Part shown: positions 57,300-64,000 of the stretch, in pieces
How the letters are laid out: each line of letters starts with the position of its first letter
How positions within the stretch are numbered: the stretch's first letter is position 1
NCBI GenBank assembly: GCA_037951105.1
Contig: JBAMJV010003038.1
Span: 62,001-126,000, forward strand
Direction of reading: 5' to 3'
Source of the DNA: Echinarachnius parma
Taxonomy: Eukaryota; Echinodermata; Echinoidea; Clypeasteroida; Echinarachniidae
DNA length: 64,000 nucleotides
The notes under the pieces: model-generated
What the model saw: the letters and a program-made list of their open reading frames with translations, nothing else
What the model was told of the DNA's origin: nothing
The model's database searches: none
Program-made: the position numbers and the translations under genes

Positions 57300-57899
57300 G
57301 TAAGCATAAAAATAAACTCTCAAACCGTTCGTAATTCTGACAGTTATGATGATGCGATATGGTATGGAGGCGCACGAGAGAGCCCAGATGGGCAGTGCTG
57401 CGAGCTACGCCGATGATGTCGGGCAGTCGAGGGAGTCCGAGAGTCACGAGTCCGAGTCAGTAACCTGAACCTCTAAAGACTGGAACCTTGCACCATTAAT
57501 AAGACATAATTTATTGTTGGAATCACTGATTTCCAGTCGGATTTTTCAGATTTGTATGATTATTGAATTCACAATAACAACAAAAATCATATTAAAGGGA
57601 CTTAGTATTTATAGTAACATTGTCCAAATCCTTAAAATCCAATTGAAATTCTCCCTGTTCCCTCATACCTTGTTGTATTGTTATAAAAAAAAGCATGGGG
57701 CAGCTAGGTTTTTTTTTTCTTCAAATTTCCCTTTCGTTAAAAGGATATTTACGATTGAAGTGTTCAGATGTCAAATTATCCAACGGATCGTCAGAACCGT
57801 GTACAAAGTGAGTGCAATGAGTTGGTGAATGTCACTTTGCATGTTTGCTTATTACTCGGCCATACAAAGTCCATTTAACTTGAAATGTTTACACAACAC
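57300..57899 (+). other. Intron-like sequence after the host exon
   Basis: It begins GTAAGC and is AT-rich with no recognised repeat. The open frame 57514-57828 has no domain likeness. The RTE-type LINE follows in the same presumed intron. Confidence 0.45.
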
Positions 57900-60800
57900 C
57901 TAGTGGACAGTCTTATAACATCTTAGACTGCTACAGGTCAAGCTGTAATCCTGTACTACCAGTTCAGTCCCCTTCTGGCAACCATCATGTCAGTTGTGGA
58001 AGGCCAGTTATGGCTTAAATAGCACCCCATCCATGGGGCCACTCGTCCAAAAACGGTGGAAAATGGTGAAGCAGGGCATGGCTTGGCTAGTCTCCTGTGG
58101 ATCTTTACCCTTGCTCAAAGTCGAATAAGTAAGAATAAACGGACTGATTACAACGGAACACGACCTCGGAACGAACATAGACGACGAACTAGAATAATGG
58201 AAAGAGTGGCAACTTGGAACATTTGCGGAATAAAAGACAAAGAACCAGAGATAATACTAGACATGGAGAAGTACAACTATAAGATTCTAGGGATATCAGA
58301 TACAAGGCTGAAAGGGAAAGGTATGACCCAGACACACAACAACTATGTCGTTTGTTGGAGCGGAGTGAACACAAGCAGGAGAGCAATACATGGAGTGGGT
58401 TTCCTGATACATCCAGACATAGCAAGCTTCATTACAGACGTGCAGTACTTGTCAGAGAGGCTGATGTCGGTGAGAATCTGCAGAGGCGACACTCATCATA
58501 CATACATACAGGTGTATGCACCATGTAATGATTCAACAACAGAGGAGGAAAAGGATGCCTTCATTGAAGAAATCTCAGACCTCATAACACAGACCAAAGA
58601 CACAGATAACCTGATGGTAATGGGAGACTTCAATGCACATGTTGGGGGAGATAGAGCACCATGGGAAAGATACTTGGGTCCACATGGGGACAACAGACGC
58701 AACCGAAATTACAACGGTCAACTGCTACTTGAACTCTGTGCCCAACACGATCTCTTCATTACGAACACCTTCTTCCAGCACAGAGAGAGTCAGACTGCTA
58801 CCTGGTACAAATGGAATGATCTGGGTATCAATTCTCAGGTCGACTTCATCCTCTAAAGGTTAACGGACAGACACAACATCATGGATGCCAAGGTTCTACC
58901 TAAGATCACACCTACTACCGACCACAGGCCAGTAGTAATGGACATAATTACCAACAATTCTCCACACAAGAACAAACGCTGTCCATCAATTTTCGTCATG
59001 AACTTGAAGAAATTAAATGATCCCGATGTTTGCAATAAAATCAAGGGAAGAATGGAGAATCAATTTGAGACAATCAAACACAAAAATGGCACTGTCGAGG
59101 AAGAATGGTCGTGGTTCAAAGAAGCTCTTAACAAAACATTAGAGGCTGAATGTGGGATGACAAAGAAAGGAACCAGCCCTAAGAAGAAAACAGCATGGTG
59201 GAATGAGGAAGTAAAGAAAGCAGTCAAGGAAAAGAAAGAAGCTTTCCATAAATGGCAAGGGACAAGAACGGATGACGACTACAATGTCTACAAGGACGCT
59301 AGGAAGAAAGCTAAATAAGTGGTGAAGGACTCCAAAGATGAAGCATGGAATGACTTCAGAAATGAGCTAGCCAACAAGAAAAAGACGTCAACCAAAGAAT
59401 TCTATAAAGCAGTGAAGGCTTTTCAACAAAAGGACACACCCTTTGACCCTTCTACATTAGTTAATGATGAAGATGGCAACCCCCTATCTGGAGATACTGA
59501 GCAGAGTGATCGCTGGGCAGAGTACTTTGAGGCTTTGTTAAACCCAAACCAGATCGGAGCTGACAGACAACCTGACATCTTTCATCCAGCACACACAGAC
59601 CATTATGAACCAGATATAATGGAATCAGAAGTAAGAGCATCACTAAAGACGGCTCCGAAAGGGAAAGCAGCAGGGGTTGATGGCATCACCACTGAGGCTA
59701 TTCTTGCATGTGGTGACATCGGTATCAAATGGATCACAAGGGTATACCAAACAGCATGGCGAGACAAATCAGCACCAGACGACTGGCAGAAGGCAATTAT
59801 TATCCCCATATGGAAGAAGAAGGGAAGCAAGCGAGAATGTGGAAATTACAGAGGGATTTCACTTTTGAGCCAGGCTGGTAAGACATATGCCAAAATTCTA
59901 GAAAGGAGAATGAGACCTATAGTAGAAGCTCAACTTAGTCCCAATCAATGTGGTTTTAGGAAAGGGAAAGAATGCACAGATGCTATCTTTGCACTCAGAC
60001 AACTTTGTGAGAGAAGCATAGAGTTTGACCAGGAGATGCACATTGCTTTCATTGATCAGGAGAAGGCTTTTGATCGTATTAACAGGAGCAAGCTCTGGAA
60101 GGTCCTTGAAGAATATGGCGTAAAGGGGGCACTGCTTGACAACATTAGAGCGCTGTACCAAAGCACATCATGTACTGTTCGCACCAGATCAGGACTAACG
60201 AGATGGTTTGAAGTAAAATGCGGGGTTCGTCAAGGATGCGTGCTTTCACCACTACTGTTCATTGTCTTCATGGATAGAACAACCAGAGAAGCAAATCCAG
60301 GAGATGGCGAACTCAACGAACTACTTTTTGCCGACGACCAGACCATCATCCACAGCACAGAAACCAGTTTGCAACACCACCTTGACAAACTCAATGCAGC
60401 ATGTAAAGAACATGGGATGACAATCAGCACCTCAAAGACTGAAACAATGCTAGTTTGTCGACAGAAAAGGACCCATCAACTCCACATTGACGGTCAATCT
60501 CTAAAGCAAGTGAGGGAATTTAAGTACTTGGGATGTTACTTTATGGAAGATGGGCAAATGAAGAGAGAGATAGAAGCAAGATGTCAGAAAGCGACCAGCA
60601 TTACCGGTCTTCTTTCACCTATACTCACACACATAGCAGTAGACATGGGGGCAAAGAAAAGTATTTATAATCAACTTTTCACACCAACACTTACATATCA
60701 GGCTCAAACATGGACAACCAACACCAAAGTAGAAAGGAAGGTAACAACTTGCGAAATGAAGTGCCTCAGGAAGATTGTCAACAAAACAAGGAGGGACAGG

Positions 60801-61125
60801 ATAAGAAACGAACGAGTCAGGGAAATGGTAGGGGTTGAACCAATGACCCAGCATGTTGAAAGACACAGGCTGAACTGGTTTAGTCACATTGCGAGGATGA
60901 AAACTGACGAGCCAGCGATAAAGGCATACAGTCAGATGAAATCAGGGAACAGACCACAGGGAAGGCCACGACGTAGATGGATAGATGGAATCAAGAAGAC
61001 ATGTGGAACCATGAATTTGACACTGGCTGAGGCAACCCACCGCGCTCAGCAGAGAAAACTGTATTATTCTTTCCGGCGACACCCTCTGGGTATACAGCCA
61101 GCAGATTAAAGAAGAAGGAAAATCA
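57900..61125 (+). mobile_element. RTE-type LINE, nearly intact
   Basis: A short 5' region (about 57900-58055) precedes one long ORF, and a very short 3' region ends AAAGAAGAAGGAAA near 61125. A minimal 3' UTR and single ORF are typical of RTE-type elements. The 5' boundary is estimated. It inserted in the presumed intron in the same orientation as the host exon. Codon use is more balanced than in the Tx1-type LINE, so the two have different histories. Confidence 0.78.
58056..61109 (+). CDS. RTE-type LINE ORF: endonuclease-reverse transcriptase with two in-frame stops
   Basis: All three open segments (58056-58856, 58857-59318, 59319-61109) are in one frame, separated only by TAA at 58854 and TAA at 59316. 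Endonuclease blocks: VATWNICGIKDKEPE (58207), ILGISDTRLKG, MVMGDFNAHVGG, QVDFIL and TTDHRPVV. RT blocks: GVDGITTEAI, YRGISLLSQAGKTYAK, CGFRKGKECTDAIF, FIDQEKAFDRINRSKLW, GVRQGCVLSPLLF and the catalytic LLFADDQTII near 60325. The C-terminus has RHRLNWFSHIARM and GRPRRRWIDGI, common in RTE-type elements. The frame starts at 58056 or 58197 (MERVATWN, nearer the usual domain start). The product cannot be made full length as read, but decay is slight. No ORF1. Confidence 0.85.
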
Positions 61126-61970
61126 TTTGTATAGCTTTGGAATTTATTCAAGAGCCCAAATGCAAATATTTGAAACTTTCCACATAATTTCAAATCATTA
61201 ATTTGTAGTCCCTTTGATAAAAGAAAATGTTAATTATTTTTTAAATCAAAATTGTAGGCCTGTTTAAAAAACCTGTTTAACAATTTTACAAAGAAACTAT
61301 TGGCTTTCTATAATTTTTAAGTCCAAATTAGTGCTAATTTCGACTAGAGATCTATGTGAAACACCCCCGCCCCGTACTAGCAGAACAGTGGCAGGAAACA
61401 GAATGATGCGTCACACAGACTAGTAGGACACTTTTAATTTGGCTCCCGTTTCGCGTGAAACAAAATGTCATGGAACTCCCAATAAAATTGACCGTTCGCC
61501 ACACTTTGGTCGTATAGGAAACAGAAGGAGATACACTATAGTGGGCAGGTGGGACTAGCTCATAAAGCGCTTAGCGGTTATCAATCATATTAGACGCATT
61601 AGATCAATATCATATAAATAACATCAACTACAGACACATTAAGATGCTTTTGACAAAGTATATTTCATGTTTCTATAATCTTTATTCTGATCATATAAAG
61701 TGATTAAATAATCTTTAAATACAAGTAGCACCATCTTACTAAGAATACAACGTTATAACATTACTGTTCTTTGGACGAGATAAAAACACCCTACCAGGTT
61801 GATTAACAGAAAACTTCATTACATGAGGAAAGAGCACTTACATTACAAAGCTCTCAAACAAAGAAAAACATACACAAATTAAATATATTATTTAGTTTCC
61901 AATTTGGGATACTAAAATTAAGCATCAATGAAATTTGGTGGCCAGCTGATTTTTAACCATTATAGGGCCC
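61126..61970. other. No gene seen
   Basis: AT-rich, with a short GC-richer patch at 61355-61560. No repeat ends or coding likeness recognised. Confidence 0.5.
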
Positions 61971-62121
61971 ATTGCAAAAAGAATTACAAGCGATTGTAAA
62001 GTTGCAATAAATTGCAAGTCAGATCATGTGACTAAATGCGCAAATCGGATTGATTAAAATGTGATTATTTTTTTGTGCAATTAGTTGCAACTTTACGATC
62101 AATTGCAACTCTTTCTACGAC
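61971..62121. mobile_element. Short hairpin MITE, TTGCAACTTTACAAT-type
   Basis: GAATTACAAGCGATTGTAAAGTTGCAA on the left is mirrored by TTGCAACTTTACGATCAATTG on the right, with about 45-bp arms and a few mismatches. No coding and no clear flanking duplication. Confidence 0.65.
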
Positions 62122-62429
62122 AAGTCCTGACAATTTTTGGGCTTGGGTCTATTGAGAATGCATGGTATACCAAAATCAATCAGTGCTGAATGGGTGGCCC
62201 CGGGCCAGTAGGCCCGTGCTTATTACCAGCATTGCAATCATGAATGTTCTTCTCAGAAAGCAACTCGGGGCAGGATCAAGAATTGGAGGATATCTGTGAA
62301 TAAAATATTTTATTTTGATCGTCAAATTCATTTACCTACGACGTGCAAGTCATGAGCTGAACCGTTCAGTTTTCATTCTTTGTAGTTTACATCATCATAA
62401 TGGTTACAAATATTTGTGCTTGAAATCAA

Positions 62430-62773
62430 GGCTCGACATTAGCATCAGCCGGATAGCACGGGGCCACCCAAAGTTGATGTCGGGCCCCAAAATGAAAAAA
62501 GATAGATTTTGGTAATCAAGGTGCTCTAGGTGGCCCTATTGGGGTACATGTACCAAAATGTGTACATGCTCTGGCAATCATACATACTTTTCAGGCAACA
62601 AGTTCAAACTGAGACCAACACCATTTGATTGTTATATTGATATCATTTACAGAAAAAATGTTTGTTGATTATAATAATTGTTTTTGCCTTATTCTTTTTT
62701 TCGGGCCACCAAAAACTTGAAAATTCAAGATTTTGCTGGCCAAAAGGGCCACTAGAAAAAGTTAATGTGGAGC
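62430..62773. mobile_element. MITE with GGCTCGACATTA ends
   Basis: GGCTCGACATTAGC at 62430 pairs with AAGTTAATGTGGAGC ending at 62773 (imperfect). The interior has mirrored CGGGCCACC and CACGGGGCCACCC text plus AT-rich DNA. Further GGTGGCCC pieces upstream (62190-62210) and downstream (62860-62875) look like fragments of the same family. Confidence 0.55.
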
Positions 62774-63242
62774 ACTGATGAAATTACATTATAACAATAT
62801 TGAATATCATGATAAGTTTGACTTTCTTGACAGGGCTCTCCCTTGAGCTTTTCATTCAGGTGGCCCACCGGCCCAAGTGACACATCAGAGAGACTCCCAG
62901 TGTCTCCCACCGTAGACTGTTGTGCTGTAGATCTTACTCCATTTGTGGCCTTGATAACAATAAGCCAAATTAAAAATTTGTTGGTCATTAATTGCCACTA
63001 CTGCTAAATACCTTTGTTACATGTTGCAAAAGAAGTTCTGCTAACTTGCCAACCAACTGCCTCAAAATAAATGGCTAGAGTAGATGGTGTCAGACCCTTC
63101 AATGTATAAAACTTATTCTGGGACATCAATGTCATTAGTCAACTTCAAAGGCTTCCTTCACTTTGTACTGTTGCAAAAGATTAGCAGTCAACTTGCAGAC
63201 ATTCTTTTCAGATTTGACACTTACAATGGGACACTTACTTTC
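62774..63242. other. Spacer with degenerate zinc-finger-derived repeats
   Basis: Phrases like CATGTTGCAAAAGAAGTTCTG (63018) and CTGTTGCAAAAGATTAGCAG (63168) resemble decayed copies of the last-finger text GTTGCAAGAGATGGGCTGTC found at 63564. No intact frame remains. Confidence 0.35.
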
Positions 63243-63420
63243 AACTACACTAAACATGGTACGCCTTCAAAATGACATTCAATACCTTCAACACCCTTGT
63301 CGTGTTGCAAGAGATGGGCTGTCAGGTTGTGATTGTTCCTGAAGGTGGCACACTTGAAAGGCATAGAGCTCTATTCTCTTGCAATACATTTAGCTGTCAA
63401 CTTGTGCCCGTTCCTGAGGG
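63243..63420 (-). pseudogene. Duplicated, degenerate last zinc finger of the neighbouring gene
   Basis: On the minus strand, 63360-63272 reads PFKCATFRNNHNLTAHLLQH, then DKGVEGIE. The real last finger is PFKCTSCERSFRNNHNLTAH, then LLQHDKGVKDIE. The copy lacks the residues around the second cysteine, so it cannot form a finger. Flanking text (ACTTTCAACTACA, ATGACATTCAATA) is duplicated too, with a period of about 270 bp. A further partial copy lies at 63375-63420. Confidence 0.7.
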
Positions 63421-63539
63421 AGTCTTCACGGATGGGGGCTCTTTCGATCTATCTAAACCTTTAACATTTATATTTTTGGTCCTTCAGTTCATTGTTCATG
63501 TACTTTCAACTACATGAAAAATGGAGCATTTTCAAAATG

Positions 63540-64000
63540 TCATTCAATATCTTTGACACCCTTGTCGTGTTGCAAGAGATGGGCTGTCAGGTTGTGGTTG
63601 TTCCTGAAGGACCTTTCACAGCTGGTACACTTGAAAGGCATCTCACCGGTATGCACTCTCTGGTGCACCGCCATCGAGTCCTTACTGGTGAATCCTTTTC
63701 CGCAAACCAGGCAAACAAACGGCCGAATGCCCTTGTGGCGGCGCTCGTGGTTCCGCAAACTCGATCGGTCGGCGAACAGCTTGTCGCAGAAGGAGCACGG
63801 ATGGCGCTTCTCGCGCTTGGCATGCATGCGCGCCCGGTGCTTCCCCATCAACTTCTGGGTGCGAAAGCCTCGCTCGCAGACGGGACACTTGTAGGGCTTC
63901 AGCCCTGTGTGCTCGCCCTGGTGGTTCCCGAGGGCGCGCTCGGAGGCGAATGTCCTCGGGCAGAGCTGGCACTGGAAGGGGCGTGTGGGGTTGTGTCTCT
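63540..64000 (-). CDS. C2H2 zinc-finger protein, C-terminal part (five fingers, 5' end beyond window)
   Basis: The frame is open from the right edge to a TGA at 63540-63542, about 152 residues. Five C2H2 fingers follow in order: CQLC...H-QGEH, CPVC...H-RARMH, CSFC...H-ERRH, CLVC...H-QRVH and CTSC...H-LLQH. Linkers are TGLKPYK, a longer AKREKRHP, KGIRPFV and TGEMPFK; the first and last resemble the canonical TGEKPY/F linker. Such arrays bind DNA, so a nuclear transcription factor is likely, but the specific gene is not recognisable from these fingers. The tail after finger 5 is only DKGVKDIE. The region is much more GC-rich than its surroundings. Plus-strand frames over it are shadows. Confidence 0.9.
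   Translation of the reverse strand, partial: RHNPTRPFQCQLCPRTFASERALGNHQGEHTGLKPYKCPVCERGFRTQKLMGKHRARMHAKREKRHPCSFCDKLFADRSSLRNHERRHKGIRPFVCLVCGKGFTSKDSMAVHQRVHTGEMPFKCTSCERSFRNNHNLTAHLLQHDKGVKDIE

Noticed and set aside
57073-57447. 124-codon minus-strand frame overlapping the host exon
   Set aside because: It runs across the GGGTAAA repeat and the exon; the plus-strand exon has start context and donor, this has neither.
63272-63894. Plus-strand frames over the zinc-finger region
   Set aside because: They are antisense shadows of the minus-strand C2H2 frame and its duplicate.

Overview
The window is eukaryotic, AT-rich and dominated by transposable elements. It holds CR1-group, Tx1-type and RTE-type LINEs, Helitron-like, hAT-like, piggyBac-like and Tc1/pogo-like DNA elements, tRNA-derived repeats, a C2H2 zinc-finger exon and a short coding exon ending in a GTAAGC splice donor. 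This mix suggests an animal genome, probably a marine invertebrate and perhaps an invertebrate deuterostome, but I cannot name a species. Nothing looks bacterial or viral-genomic. Only two stretches look like host protein-coding sequence: a 33-codon first exon at 57201-57299 (+) and a partial five-finger C2H2 gene entering from the right edge at 63540-64000 (-). Two tandem tRNA-Gly(UCC)-like genes lie at 4.2-4.7 kb.

0-9 kb: a long-TIR DNA transposon (7-2030), a possible promoter/first exon (about 2321-2465), a G-rich hAT-like element with 8-bp target duplications (2852-3398), a perfect 102-bp-arm hairpin (3591-3822), a 407-bp tandem array carrying the tRNA-Gly copies, piggyBac-like TTAA MITEs, and a pogo-like TA element (7689-8596).

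9-24.4 kb: layered CR1-group LINE remains. The main one (10.8-22.9 kb) is split by a Helitron-like array (about 12.34-20.66 kb), which is itself split by a near-complete Tx1-type LINE (15155-20635). A piggyBac-like MITE lies in the CR1 3' end, and a 147-bp hairpin MITE with a 10-bp direct repeat lies in an unclassified block inside it.

24-39 kb: low-gene repeat territory. It holds diverged tandem repeats, a foldback element with minisatellite arms (26.5-28.1 kb), an LTR-like fossil (30.2-30.7 kb), two hAT-like elements with 8-bp duplications, a 213-219-bp tandem array and a hairpin MITE.

39.3-44.5 kb: a 5.2-kb near-palindrome whose two arms carry inverted, decayed copies of a tyrosine-recombinase-like coding segment, with a small TIR element at its centre.

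45.5-57.2 kb: a deep nest. A GGGTAAA-rich repeat contains a TA-flanked element, which contains a 248-bp tandem array and a CR1-group LINE, which contains a 6.27-kb head-to-tail Helitron array inserted exactly between A and T. The nest lies directly upstream of the 57.2-kb host exon, so it may have separated that gene from older upstream sequence.

57.3-64 kb: an intron-like stretch, an RTE-type LINE whose ORF has only two in-frame stops, two small MITEs, then the zinc-finger gene with degenerate duplicates of its last finger downstream.
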